Assembly: GCA_014649355.1 (NCBI GenBank)
Contig: BMSW01000006.1
Coordinates: 186,001-250,000, forward strand
Direction: 5' to 3'
Length of the DNA stretch: 64,000 nt
Source: Streptomyces althioticus
GTDB taxonomy: Bacteria > Actinomycetota > Actinomycetes > Streptomycetales > Streptomycetaceae
The translations under genes were made by a program, and so were the position numbers. The notes beneath the pieces were generated by a model, which saw nothing but the letters and a program-made list of their open reading frames with translations, was not told where the DNA came from and made no database searches. Shown here piece by piece: positions 33,402 through 41,655 of the stretch; the stretch's first letter is position 1; the number at the start of each line of letters is the position of its first letter.

Positions 33402-33490
33402 CCTGTCCGACGTACCTGTCACACTTCTTTGGGCGTGCGGGGGAGCGATGCGGGTAGTCGCGCGGTGTGATCGAGTAAAAGGCGGACCGG

Positions 33491-33934
33491 ATGGAATCAA
33501 TTTCTGTCGACGAGGGGGAGACGGTGCCAGACGCACCTCGGCTGAGGGCTTCCTACGCCCTGGAGGCCGAGGGCGCGTGGATAGCGCAGGCACGCCACTT
33601 CGCGGCCGAGTTCCTCGGCCGGGCGCGGACGCGGGACGGCCTGCCGGTGCCGGAGCGGGTGGTGGAGATCACCCAGCTCGTGGTCAGCGAACTGGTCACC
33701 AACGCCCGTAAGTACGCGCCGGGGCCCGTGGAGCTGGATCTGCGGGTCTTCGGCGACGCCGTCGAGGTGGTCGTCCACGACGGCAACCCGGAGGCGCCCC
33801 TGCCCCGGAACGCCGACCCCGACCGTGTGGGACAGCACGGTCTCGAGATCGTCATGGCCGTCGCCGAGGCCCTCGACGTCCGTCAGGAGGCGGAGGGCAA
33901 GAGCATCACCGCGCGTATCGCCCTCTCCGCCTGA
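33491..33934 (+). CDS. RsbW-like ATP-binding regulator (HATPase_c_2)
   Basis: A 147-residue GHKL-fold protein of the anti-sigma factor kinase type. ITQLVVSELVTNARKYAPGPVELDLRVFGDAVEVVVHDGNPEAP contains the N-box (ELVTNARKY) and the G1-like DGN; GQHGLEIVMAVAEALDV is the G2 region. Hundreds of such small ATPases occur in Streptomyces; many phosphorylate STAS partners or bind sigma factors. Its position, one operon downstream of the RsbQ-RsbP-STAS set, makes it the local candidate kinase, though 5.5 kb separates it from the STAS gene. ATG 33491 follows AAAGGCGGA. A weak GCGT-N15-GGGTAG element at 33433-33457 could be a SigB-type promoter. Confidence 0.85.
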   Translation: MESISVDEGETVPDAPRLRASYALEAEGAWIAQARHFAAEFLGRARTRDGLPVPERVVEITQLVVSELVTNARKYAPGPVELDLRVFGDAVEVVVHDGNPEAPLPRNADPDRVGQHGLEIVMAVAEALDVRQEAEGKSITARIALSA

Positions 33935-33946
33935 CCGTCCCCCTTC

Positions 33947-36097
33947 TCAGCGCTCCGCCCGGTCCTCCGCGCCGTCCGGCACCCGCTCCAGGTGGATCAG
34001 CGCGCTCGCCCAGTCGCCGCTCGGCAGGGCGACGTCCAGTCCGTACTGCGTCAGCACCGTCGCGTGGTGCACCGTTCCCGTCTCCGTGTCCCGGAAGCGG
34101 ACGCCCGACGGCAGACCGCGCAGCCGGAGCGGCACCCGCGGGGACCCGTGCCGGGGACTGGCGCGGAACACCAGCACCACCGCCTCACCCCCGTCCGCGG
34201 CCACGTACTGCACGGCCGACGGACCCTCGCCGTACGGGTCGCCGATCCGGTACTGGTCGCCGTGCTGCACCAGATGCCGGATCTCCTTGTACCGGGCCAC
34301 CAGCGCGGCGGCCTCGGCCAGTTCCTCCTCGCTCCAGCGGGTGAGGTCCCCGCCGAGGCCGAGCAGCCCGGCCATCGCCACGTGGAAACGGAACCGCAGC
34401 GGCACGGACAGCCGGGTGAGCTGGTTGGGCACGTCGGTCACCCAGGCGGACATCACCCGCGCCGGATACACCTGGCTGAAGCCCTGCTGGATGCCCAGCC
34501 GGTCCACGGCGTCCGTGTTGTCGGACGTCCACGCCTGGTCGGTGCGGGCGAGGATGCCCAGGTCGACCCGGCCACCGCCCCCGCTGCACGTCTCGATCCG
34601 CAGCTCCGGGTGCGCCTCGCGCAGCCGGTCCAGCACGCCGTAGAGGTTGCGCACGTACGCGGTCCACAGCCGGTCGTTGCCGCCCTCCGGGCCCGCCCAG
34701 CCGGACTCGCCGAAGACACGGTTCATGTCCCACTTGAGGAAGTCCACGCGGTGCTCGGCGACCAGCCGGGTGAGCCGACCGTGTGCCCAGTCGGCGACGT
34801 CCCGCCGGGCGAAGTTCAGCACCAGCTGGTTGCGCAGCTCGGTGCGCGGCCGGCCCGGCAGGTGCAGCACCCAGTCGGGGTGCGCCCGGTACAGGTCGCT
34901 GTCCGGGTTGACCATCTCCGGCTCCACCCACAGGCCGAACCGCATGCCGAGCCGGTGCACGGCGTCGGACAGCGGCCGCAGACCGTGCGGGAAGCGGTCC
35001 GGCGTCGGCGTCCAGTCGCCGAGGCCCGCCCGGTCGCTGCGGCGGGCGCCGAACCAGCCGTCGTCCACCACGTACAGCTCCACCCCGAGCCGGGCCGCCC
35101 GCTCGGCGAGCGCGAGCTGGCTCGCCTCGTCCACGTCGAAGCCGGTGGCCTCCCAGGAGTTGTAGAGCACCGGCGCCGTCTCACCGGCGTGCCGCAGCAC
35201 ATGGGTCCGGACGTACGCGTGCCACGCCCGGCTCGCCGCGCCGAAACCGCCGTCGGTGAACAGCCCCGCCGCCACCGGCGTGGTGAACTCCTCACCCGGT
35301 GCGAGCGGTACGCACGTCCCGTCGTGGCCCACGCCGCCGGTCAGCCCCGCCCGCCCGTCAGGTGTGCGCTGCACGGTGATCCGCCAGCTGCCGCTCCACG
35401 CCAGGGCCGTGCTCCACACCCGGCCCCGGTCCTCGTCGGCGGTGCCGTCGTCGAGCACGGTCCACGGGTTGGCGTGGTGGCTGGTGATGCCGCGCCGGCT
35501 GGTCAGCACGGTCTCCCCGTGCGCCAGCCGCTCCCGGCGCAGCCGTGTCTCCGCCGACCACTGGCCGGTGACATGGCTCAGCCGGTAGTCGGCCAGCGGC
35601 GGCAGCGTCCACGCGGCGGAGTCGGCGCGCAGCAGGTCCACCGGCTCCTCGCCGTCGTTGCGCAGCACGGTCCAGCGCTCGATCACGTCCGTGTCGGCCC
35701 GGACCCGGTAGTGCAGCGCGACCGACAGCGGGACCACCCGGTCACGGAACTCCAGGACCAGCTCCTCGTAACCCGGCACCGAGTCGTCCACCCGGTGACC
35801 GGCGAGCTCCCACTCGAAGGCGCGGGAGCCGTCCGCGTACCGCACCTGGAGGGAGGGCGGACCGTAGCGGGTGCCGCCGTCCACGGGCAGTTCCTCGCCC
35901 ACGGGCGGCCGCCCCTCGAAGCTGTTCGACGGCTCGGCGAAGGGCGCCGCGAGCGCGTCCGCCTCCTCGGGGGTGAGGCGAGGGCCCCACGCCACATGAC
36001 AGGGCGCGCCGGTCCCGTCGATCCGCAGCGCGTACGAGGTGCGGGGGGTGGTCAGCAGCCAGACCCCGGTGCCCGGGGAGCGGGTGATGAGCGGCAT
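33947..36097 (-). CDS. GH36 alpha-galactosidase
   Basis: A 716-residue cytosolic glycosidase with standard GH36 length and architecture: N-terminal beta-supersandwich (to about 300), catalytic TIM barrel, C-terminal beta domain. YNSWEATGFDVDEASQLALAERAARLGVELYVVDDGWFG is the start of the barrel; LWVEPEMVNPDSDLYRAHPDWVL is highly conserved. The nucleophile is Asp457 in FLKWDMNR; SDNTDA (525-530) holds the acid/base aspartate, and ETCSGGGGRVDLG the substrate-binding cysteine loop. It hydrolyses terminal alpha-galactosides such as melibiose or raffinose. ATG 36097 is the start. It is divergent from a ROK-family regulator (178 bases apart), which likely controls it. No transporter is adjacent on this side. 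Confidence 0.92.
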   Translation of the reverse strand: MPLITRSPGTGVWLLTTPRTSYALRIDGTGAPCHVAWGPRLTPEEADALAAPFAEPSNSFEGRPPVGEELPVDGGTRYGPPSLQVRYADGSRAFEWELAGHRVDDSVPGYEELVLEFRDRVVPLSVALHYRVRADTDVIERWTVLRNDGEEPVDLLRADSAAWTLPPLADYRLSHVTGQWSAETRLRRERLAHGETVLTSRRGITSHHANPWTVLDDGTADEDRGRVWSTALAWSGSWRITVQRTPDGRAGLTGGVGHDGTCVPLAPGEEFTTPVAAGLFTDGGFGAASRAWHAYVRTHVLRHAGETAPVLYNSWEATGFDVDEASQLALAERAARLGVELYVVDDGWFGARRSDRAGLGDWTPTPDRFPHGLRPLSDAVHRLGMRFGLWVEPEMVNPDSDLYRAHPDWVLHLPGRPRTELRNQLVLNFARRDVADWAHGRLTRLVAEHRVDFLKWDMNRVFGESGWAGPEGGNDRLWTAYVRNLYGVLDRLREAHPELRIETCSGGGGRVDLGILARTDQAWTSDNTDAVDRLGIQQGFSQVYPARVMSAWVTDVPNQLTRLSVPLRFRFHVAMAGLLGLGGDLTRWSEEELAEAAALVARYKEIRHLVQHGDQYRIGDPYGEGPSAVQYVAADGGEAVVLVFRASPRHGSPRVPLRLRGLPSGVRFRDTETGTVHHATVLTQYGLDVALPSGDWASALIHLERVPDGAEDRAER

Positions 36098-36221
36098 GGT
36101 GCCTCACGATCGGCGTCAGGGGATTGCATCGCACACCCAAGCGTGACCTTCGATCATGTGTCAAGGGTGGGCCCGCTCTTGCGTTTACAAGGTGCAGAGG
36201 CGCTCTGCTTGGCCTTCGAAA

Positions 36222-36238
36222 GAAAGACGACTCCTTTC
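36222..36238. promoter_or_regulatory. GAAAG/CTTTC inverted repeat in the galactosidase-ROK divergent region
   Basis: GAAAG (36222-36226) and CTTTC (36234-36238) form an inverted repeat with a seven-base spacer, ending two bases before the -35 element of the ROK gene promoter. ROK-family operators are often A/T-containing inverted repeats of this sort. The arms are short, so it remains a candidate. Confidence 0.35.
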
Positions 36239-36239
36239 A

Positions 36240-36268
36240 TTGACAGCGGAAAATAAGGAGCCTAGGTT
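36240..36268 (+). promoter_or_regulatory. Strong promoter giving a probable leaderless ROK transcript
   Basis: TTGACA at 36240-36245, a 17-base spacer and TAGGTT at 36263-36268 match the Streptomyces vegetative consensus. A start point seven to eight bases downstream falls on the A of ATG 36276, so the mRNA would have no 5' leader. This explains why the AAGGAG at 36255-36260 is too far (15 bases) to be a normal ribosome binding site. Confidence 0.7.
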
Positions 36269-36275
36269 CCCGGCC

Positions 36276-37442
36276 ATGCCCTCGTCCTCGCCCGCCGGTT
36301 CGTTCCCGGCGCACACCCCGGCGGCCTCCCAGATCTTCACCACCGTCCTCACGCACGGCCCGCTCACCCGGCAGGAGGCGGCCCGGCGGGCGGGACTGTC
36401 CCCGGCGGCGGTCACCAGGGCCGTACGGCCGCTGATCGAGGCCGGGTTCCTAATGGAGGACGCGGGCGCGGAGGTCCGCCCGGCGCTCGGCCGCCCCGCC
36501 AACCCGGTGCGGGTCGACGGCGGACGGGCGCTGTTCGTCGGGCTCAAGGCGACCGGCGACGAGATCATCGGCGTGCTCACCGACCTGTGCTGCCGCATCC
36601 GCGTCGCCCGGCGGATCCCCCTGCCCGGACGGTCCCCGCGCGAGGTCCTGCCGGTCGCCGCCGACCTCGTACGCGAACTGCTCACCGAGGCCGAGGGATT
36701 CGGCGTCCGGGTGCTGGGGCTCGGCATCGCGGTCGCCGGGGACGTGGACCGCGCCGCCGGCACCGTACGCCGTTCGCCCTTCCTGGACTGGCACGACGTC
36801 CCCCTCGCCGGGCTCGCCGAGGAGGCGACCGGGCTGCCGGTCACCGTCGACAACGACGTCCGCGCGCTGACCGTGGCCGAGCAGTGGTTCGGTGACGGCG
36901 TGGGCCTGTCCGACTTCGCCGTCGTCACGGTGGGCGCGGGCATCGGCTGCGGGCTCGTGGTGCACGGCAGGGTCGTCTCCGGTGCGCACGGCGTCGCGGG
37001 GGAGATCGGCCACGTCCCCGTCGTCCCCGACGGCCCGCCCTGCCACTGCGGCGACCGCGGCTGCCTGGAGGCCGTCGCCTCCGACGCGGCGATCACCGCC
37101 CGGGTCCGCGAGGTGACCGGCGTCCCGGTCGCCGACGCCACGGAGGCCCTCGCCCTGGCGCGGGAGGGTGACGCGGGGGCGCGCGCCGTCTACGCCCGGG
37201 CGGGGGAGGCGATCGGCCGGGGCATCGCCGCCGTGGCCAACCTGCTCGGCCCCGAACGCGTGATCATCTCCGGTGAGGGCCTTGCCGCGTACGACCTGTT
37301 CGCCGGGCAGATCCGCGACGCCTTCACCGCGGCCGCCTTCGGCTCGGCGGCCCGCTGCGAGGTCCGCACCCGCCCGCTGCCGTTCGAGGAGTGGGCCCGG
37401 GGCGCCGCCGCCACGGCCATCCAGACCTTCGTCGGCCGCTGA
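36276..37442 (+). CDS. ROK-family transcriptional regulator
   Basis: A 388-residue repressor/kinase-family protein. The N-terminal winged HTH (FTTVLTHGPLTRQEAARRAGLSPAAVTRAVRPLIEAGFLMEDA, residues 20-62) binds DNA. The ROK part has FVGLKATGDEIIGVLTDLC, LPVTVDNDVRALTVAEQWFGDG, GAGIGCGLVVHGRVVSGAHGVAGEIGHVPV and the zinc motif CHCGDRGCLEAVAS. The DNA-binding domain plus zinc motif identifies a XylR/NagC-type repressor that senses a sugar. Divergence from the GH36 gene suggests it represses alpha-galactoside use. The ATG is at the predicted transcription start, so translation is likely leaderless. Confidence 0.9.
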   Translation: MPSSSPAGSFPAHTPAASQIFTTVLTHGPLTRQEAARRAGLSPAAVTRAVRPLIEAGFLMEDAGAEVRPALGRPANPVRVDGGRALFVGLKATGDEIIGVLTDLCCRIRVARRIPLPGRSPREVLPVAADLVRELLTEAEGFGVRVLGLGIAVAGDVDRAAGTVRRSPFLDWHDVPLAGLAEEATGLPVTVDNDVRALTVAEQWFGDGVGLSDFAVVTVGAGIGCGLVVHGRVVSGAHGVAGEIGHVPVVPDGPPCHCGDRGCLEAVASDAAITARVREVTGVPVADATEALALAREGDAGARAVYARAGEAIGRGIAAVANLLGPERVIISGEGLAAYDLFAGQIRDAFTAAAFGSAARCEVRTRPLPFEEWARGAAATAIQTFVGR

Positions 37443-37571
37443 CGCCCGCCGTGCCGGGGACCGGGAGATGAACGGCCGATGACGGCCTGATGCAGCCGGT
37501 GCCGGGCCGGACCGCTGCCGCTAATCTCACTACGGGTCACTTCATCATCACGGGACACGTGGGAGGCGACG

Positions 37572-38819
37572 CTGAACACCACGACGCTCCACCCTCGAAG
37601 GCTCCCCCCGCGGGGGACCCGGCGGCGCGGACTGTTCGTTCTCGCCCTGCTCGCCGCCCTTCTCGGCCCCGTCCCCTCGGCTGCCGGGAGCGCACCGCCC
37701 CGGCACGACGTGGTCACCTGGGCCACCAGCGCGTTCCGGCTGGGCACGGGCGTGTCCGACCGCGCCTACCGGCTGGTGGTGCACACCAGTGTCGGCGGCG
37801 ACCGGATGCGCGTACGCCTCTCCAACGCCTTCGGCGACCGCCCGCTGACCTTCGACAGCGTGTACGCGGGACGTCAGCGGGAGGGCGCCGCCCTGGTCCC
37901 CGGCAGCAACCGACGGCTCACCTTCGACGGCCGTACGAGCGTGACGGTCCCGCCCGGCGGCCTCGTCCTCAGCGACCCCCTCCCGGGACGGGTCCCGGCC
38001 CGTACCAACCTGGTCGTCAGCCTCCACAGCCCCGACGCGGGCGGCCCCGCCACCGGGCACCGGCTGGCCATGCAGACCTCGTACGTCACCCAGGGCGACC
38101 ACACCGCCGACGAGTCCGCCGCCCCCTGGACGGCCACCGTCACCTCGTGGTTCTACCTGGACGCCGTCACCGTCCGCACCCCTGCCCGCACCGGCGCGGT
38201 CGTCGCGCTCGGCGACTCCATCACCGACGGCTGGGAGTCCACCACGGATCTCAACCGCCGCTGGCCCGACCACCTCTCCCGCCGCCTCCAGCACTCCCTC
38301 GCCACCACCGTCCGCGGCGTGGCCAACGCGGGCATCTCCGCCAACAAGGTGCTCGCCGACACCGCCTCGCCCAGCGCTCTGAACCGCCTCGACCGCGACG
38401 TGCTGTCCCACCCCGGCGTCCGCACGGTCCTGCTCTTCGAGGGCGTCAACGACCTCAAGGCGCACACCGGCGTCACGGCCCAGGACCTGATCGACGGCTA
38501 CCGCCGGCTCACCGAGCGCGTCCACGCGGCCGGGGTCTGCGTGGTCGCCGCCACGATCGCGCCGTTCAAGGGCTGGCCCGAGTGGGACCCGGCGGCCGAG
38601 GCGGTCCGCCAGGAGGTCAACGCGTTCATCCGCACCGGAGGACCGTTCGACGCCGTGGCCGACTTCGACCGGGCCGTGCGCGACCCCGGCGACCCCGAGT
38701 CCATCCGGCCGGCCTACGACAACGGCGACCACCTCCACTTCACGGACGAGGGCATGCGGGCCATGGCCGACGAGGTCCGCCTGAAGGACCTCGAGTGCGC
38801 CTCGGGGCCCGGGCGCTGA
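37572..38819 (+). CDS. Secreted SGNH/GDSL hydrolase with probable CTG start
   Basis: About 415 residues. The first usual start in frame is GTG 37710, which would remove the secretion signal. Upstream the frame stays open and reads [21 protein letters not shown] then [21 protein letters not shown], a clear basic, hydrophobic, AXA-like signal peptide. The only codon positioned to start it is CTG 37572, five bases after GGGAGG (37561-37566). The mature enzyme has [25 protein letters not shown] (block I, catalytic Ser), [13 protein letters not shown] (block II), [12 protein letters not shown] (block III, GxND) and DGDHLHF-type [13 protein letters not shown] (block V, Asp/His). These belong to the rhamnogalacturonan acetylesterase-like GDSL group of extracellular esterases. 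Confidence 0.8.
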   Translation: MNTTTLHPRRLPPRGTRRRGLFVLALLAALLGPVPSAAGSAPPRHDVVTWATSAFRLGTGVSDRAYRLVVHTSVGGDRMRVRLSNAFGDRPLTFDSVYAGRQREGAALVPGSNRRLTFDGRTSVTVPPGGLVLSDPLPGRVPARTNLVVSLHSPDAGGPATGHRLAMQTSYVTQGDHTADESAAPWTATVTSWFYLDAVTVRTPARTGAVVALGDSITDGWESTTDLNRRWPDHLSRRLQHSLATTVRGVANAGISANKVLADTASPSALNRLDRDVLSHPGVRTVLLFEGVNDLKAHTGVTAQDLIDGYRRLTERVHAAGVCVVAATIAPFKGWPEWDPAAEAVRQEVNAFIRTGGPFDAVADFDRAVRDPGDPESIRPAYDNGDHLHFTDEGMRAMADEVRLKDLECASGPGR

Positions 38820-38952
38820 CCCCGCCCGGCGCTCCCCGGAAGGGCCGCGCGACCCGGTGTCCGGCGCACCGGGCGTGGCCGGAACAATACAGGTCCCGGC
38901 ACGGTTCTCACTGAGGAACGTCGCAGCACACCTGGGAGAAGGGCGACACACG

Positions 38953-39465
38953 ATGACAAGGACCGAGGAGAAGGCGCTGCTCGCGGGCGGATGCTTCTGG
39001 GGCATGGAGGAGCTGATCCGCACGCAGCCGGGCGTGCTGAGCACCCGGGTGGGGTACAGCGGCGGCGACGTCCCCAACGCGACCTACCGCAACCACGGCA
39101 CCCACGCCGAGTCCATCGAGATCACCTACGACCCGGCGGTCACCGACTACCGGACGATCCTGGAGTACTTCTTCCAGATCCACGACCCGTCCACGAAGAA
39201 CCGCCAGGGCAACGACATCGGCACGAGCTACCGCTCCGCGATCTTCTACTACGACGACGAGCAGAAGCGCGTCGCCGAGGAGACCATCGCCGACGTCGAC
39301 GCGTCCGGGCTGTGGCCGGGCAAGGTGGTCACCGAGGTGACCCCGGCAGGGGACTTCTGGGAGGCCGAGCCGGAGCACCAGGACTACCTCCAGCGCTACC
39401 CGGACGGCTACACCTGCCACTTCCCGCGGCCCAACTGGCGCCTGCCGAGGCGCGCGGCTTCCTGA
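38953..39465 (+). CDS. msrA: Peptide methionine-(S)-S-oxide reductase MsrA
   Basis: A 170-residue cytosolic repair enzyme that reduces methionine-S-sulfoxide in proteins. [12 protein letters not shown] contains catalytic Cys14 in GCFWG, and [28 protein letters not shown], then [27 protein letters not shown] are family hallmarks. Only Cys14 and a C-terminal Cys (TCHFPRPNW) are present, so recycling uses this resolving cysteine or thioredoxin directly. ATG 38953 follows GAGAAGGG. It stands alone and ends before a strong terminator. Confidence 0.95.
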   Translation: MTRTEEKALLAGGCFWGMEELIRTQPGVLSTRVGYSGGDVPNATYRNHGTHAESIEITYDPAVTDYRTILEYFFQIHDPSTKNRQGNDIGTSYRSAIFYYDDEQKRVAEETIADVDASGLWPGKVVTEVTPAGDFWEAEPEHQDYLQRYPDGYTCHFPRPNWRLPRRAAS

Positions 39466-39482
39466 GCCGACGGCGACACGAG

Positions 39483-39513
39483 GGGGGCGCGCCCGCACGG
39501 CGGGCGCGCCCCC
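39483..39513. terminator. Bidirectional terminator between msrA and the sugar locus
   Basis: GGGGGCGCGCCCGC (39483-39496) and GCGGGCGCGCCCCC (39500-39513) are perfect 14-base arms with a three-base loop, in the gap between convergent genes. Confidence 0.8.
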
Positions 39514-39540
39514 TTCGTCGTGCACGCGGGTGACGTGCCG

Positions 39541-40422
39541 TCACCCCACCCGCGTGATCAGCTCCTGGAGGTACAGCCCGCGTGCCGCGTCCGGGGCGGT
39601 CGTGACGCCGGTGCGCACCGCCGTCGCGAACTCCCGGCGCAGCACCGGCCAGCACTCCTCGTGGTCGATCTCCGCCGTGTCGTACACCAACGGCTCCCCG
39701 GCGCCGAACAGTTCGACGCGGGTGACCGCCCGGGGCACGTTCACCGCGCCGGACAGCGACGCCTGGCTGACCGCGCCGTTCTCGTGCTCGCAGGTCAGTT
39801 CCAGCCAGGCACGGGAGTCGCCGGTGCCGCGGATCGCCGTGACCGGCCCGACCGCGGCGTCCAGCAGGTCCAGCAGATGGGGGCCCAGGTCCAGCAGCGC
39901 GCCCCGCTCCAGCCGCCACCCCGTCGCGAACTCCCCGCCCAGGAAGGCGCCGTGGAGATAACAGGACCGGGCGCCGGACACCTCGGCGTCCCGCGCGGCG
40001 GCGAGGAACGCCCGCGTCACCGGGTGGTACCGCTTGGTCAGCACGAGCTGCGAGACCACGCCCGCCTCCGCCACCGCGTCCGCGACGCGCCGGGCCGCGT
40101 CCAGGTCGGGCCCGAGCGGCTTCTCCAGCAGCAGCGCCTTGCCCCGCCTCGCGGCCAGGGGCGCCAGCTCGGCCTGCACCGCGGGCGGTACGGCGAACGC
40201 CACCGCCTCGCACCGGTCGAGCAGCTCCTCGAAGGAGCCGGCCACGTCGGCCCCGTACGGGGCGGCCGTCGCCTGCGCCGCCTCGGCCCGGCGGGCCCAG
40301 ACGGCGGAGAGCCGGGTCTCGGGGCCCGCGGCGAGGATCCGGGCATGCATGGCGCGGGCCCAGGGGCCGGCGCCGACCAGGCCGACCTCGACGGGCCGGC
40401 GGGTCCAGGGGGAGGGGGTCAC
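39541..40422 (-). CDS. Gfo/Idh/MocA-family oxidoreductase
   Basis: A 293-residue NAD(P)-dependent sugar oxidoreductase, shorter than usual (about 330-390). VEVGLVGAGPWARAMHARIL is the nucleotide-binding motif; LLLEKPLGPDLDAARRVAD contains the EKP catalytic lysine region, and RGALLDLGPHLLDLLDAAVGPV the conserved GxxxDxGxHxxDLL active-site motif. GTG 40422 overlaps the stop of the ROK gene, so translation is coupled. It is the last gene of the leftward transport operon. Family members oxidise sugar hydroxyls, for example C3 of glycosides. With the TIM-barrel isomerase of the divergent operon it could form an oxidation-isomerisation or oxidative cleavage step (inference). Confidence 0.85.
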   Translation of the reverse strand: MTPSPWTRRPVEVGLVGAGPWARAMHARILAAGPETRLSAVWARRAEAAQATAAPYGADVAGSFEELLDRCEAVAFAVPPAVQAELAPLAARRGKALLLEKPLGPDLDAARRVADAVAEAGVVSQLVLTKRYHPVTRAFLAAARDAEVSGARSCYLHGAFLGGEFATGWRLERGALLDLGPHLLDLLDAAVGPVTAIRGTGDSRAWLELTCEHENGAVSQASLSGAVNVPRAVTRVELFGAGEPLVYDTAEIDHEECWPVLRREFATAVRTGVTTAPDAARGLYLQELITRVG

Positions 40423-41651
40423 GGTCGTCCTGACTGCGGCGTGAGGATCCGGGCGAGCCGGGCGTCCGCACGCGCGGGGGAGTAGAGGTGCTCGACGACC
40501 GTGGTCGCGGCCCCTATGAGGCCGGCGTGGTCGCCGAGGCGGGAGGTGACGATCTGGAGGTTGGCCGTGGTGCGGGGCATGGCCCGCTGGTAGAGCAGTT
40601 CGCGCACCCCGGTCATGAACGGCACTCCGGACAGGTCCCCGGCGAGCATCAGCACCCCGGGGTTGAGCAGGGTGACGACGGTGACGAGCACCTCGCCGAC
40701 CCGGCGGCCCGCCTCCCGGGCGAGCCGGATCGCGTCCGGATGCCCCTCGGCGAGCAGCCGCCTGACGTCGGAGCCGGACGCGGCGTTGCCCTCCGCCCCG
40801 GACAGCTCCTTCGCCAGGGCCCGGCCGCTCGCCACGGCCGCCAGACAGCCGTACGAGCCGCACATGCACAGCGCGTCGGCGCGGTCGTGCACCCGGATGT
40901 GCCCGATGTCGCCGGCGCCGCCGTCGATGCCCCGGTAGACGTGGCCGTCGACGACCACGCCGGCGCCGATGCCGGTGGAGACCTTCACCAGCACGAACGC
41001 GCCGCAGTCCCGGTGGTTGGCCTGCTGCTCGGCCAGCGCCATCAGGTTGGCGTCGTTGTCCACCAGGACGGGCACCGGGCCGCCCTCCAGGCTCGCGCCG
41101 ACGTGCCGCGCGTACGCCTCCTGGAGGCGCTCGCGGATGGGGTAGCGGTCCCAGCCGGGCATGATGGGCGGCTCGACGACCCGGCCGACCTCCCAGTCGA
41201 CCGGGCCGGGCACGGACAGGCCCACCCCGCAGACGCGGGACGGATCGGCGCCCGCCGCGGCGATCAGGTCGGGGAACCACCGGGTGACGTGGTCCAGGAC
41301 GTGGTCCGGTCCCTCGGTGATGTCCAGCGGCCCGGTGTGCTCGGCGAGGATCGTGCCGGTCAGGTCGAGCACCGCCGCCCGGGCGTGCCGGGTCTCCAGG
41401 TCCACGGCGAGGACCGAGGCGTGCGTGGGGTCGAAGACGATCCGCTCCGAGGGGCGGCCCCCGGTGGAGGCGCCCGTGGTGTGCCGCAGCCAGCCGGCCC
41501 GGTTCAGCAGGTCGAGCCGCTGTCCCACGGTGGACCGGGACAGCCCGGTGGCGCGTTGCAGGGCGGCCCGGGTGTTGGCGCGGCCGCTGCGGATCAGGTC
41601 CAGCAGTCCGCCCGCGCTGACCGGCTGCGGCGTCGTCACACGTTCCCCCAT
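40419..41651 (-). CDS. ROK-family regulator of the sugar locus
   Basis: A 410-residue repressor-type ROK protein. The winged HTH (GGLLDLIRSGRANTRAALQRATGLSRSTVGQRLDLLNRAGWLRHT) is near the N-terminus; the sugar-binding part has LAVDLETRHARAAVLDLTG, VLVDNDANLMALAE, VKVSTGIGAGVVVDGHVYRGIDGGAGDIGHIRV and the zinc site CMCGSYGCLAAVASG. It is embedded in the leftward operon, overlapping the oxidoreductase gene and four bases after the upstream permease gene. It very likely controls both divergent operons, perhaps through the CTTGT-TG-ACAAG site at 45054-45065 between them. ATG 41651 lacks a clear Shine-Dalgarno, in keeping with coupling to the permease gene. Confidence 0.9.
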   Translation of the reverse strand: MGERVTTPQPVSAGGLLDLIRSGRANTRAALQRATGLSRSTVGQRLDLLNRAGWLRHTTGASTGGRPSERIVFDPTHASVLAVDLETRHARAAVLDLTGTILAEHTGPLDITEGPDHVLDHVTRWFPDLIAAAGADPSRVCGVGLSVPGPVDWEVGRVVEPPIMPGWDRYPIRERLQEAYARHVGASLEGGPVPVLVDNDANLMALAEQQANHRDCGAFVLVKVSTGIGAGVVVDGHVYRGIDGGAGDIGHIRVHDRADALCMCGSYGCLAAVASGRALAKELSGAEGNAASGSDVRRLLAEGHPDAIRLAREAGRRVGEVLVTVVTLLNPGVLMLAGDLSGVPFMTGVRELLYQRAMPRTTANLQIVTSRLGDHAGLIGAATTVVEHLYSPARADARLARILTPQSGRP

Positions 41652-41655
41652 GGCG

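Noticed and set aside
33433..33457. SigB promoter as a firm feature before the RsbW-like gene
   Set aside because: Only the GGGTA part is specific and the last base is G rather than C/T, so it is mentioned but not called.
37490..38914. Frame from ATG 37490 covering the SGNH hydrolase region
   Set aside because: It is in another phase and its translation lacks GDSL motifs. The hydrolase phase contains all conserved blocks and the signal peptide.
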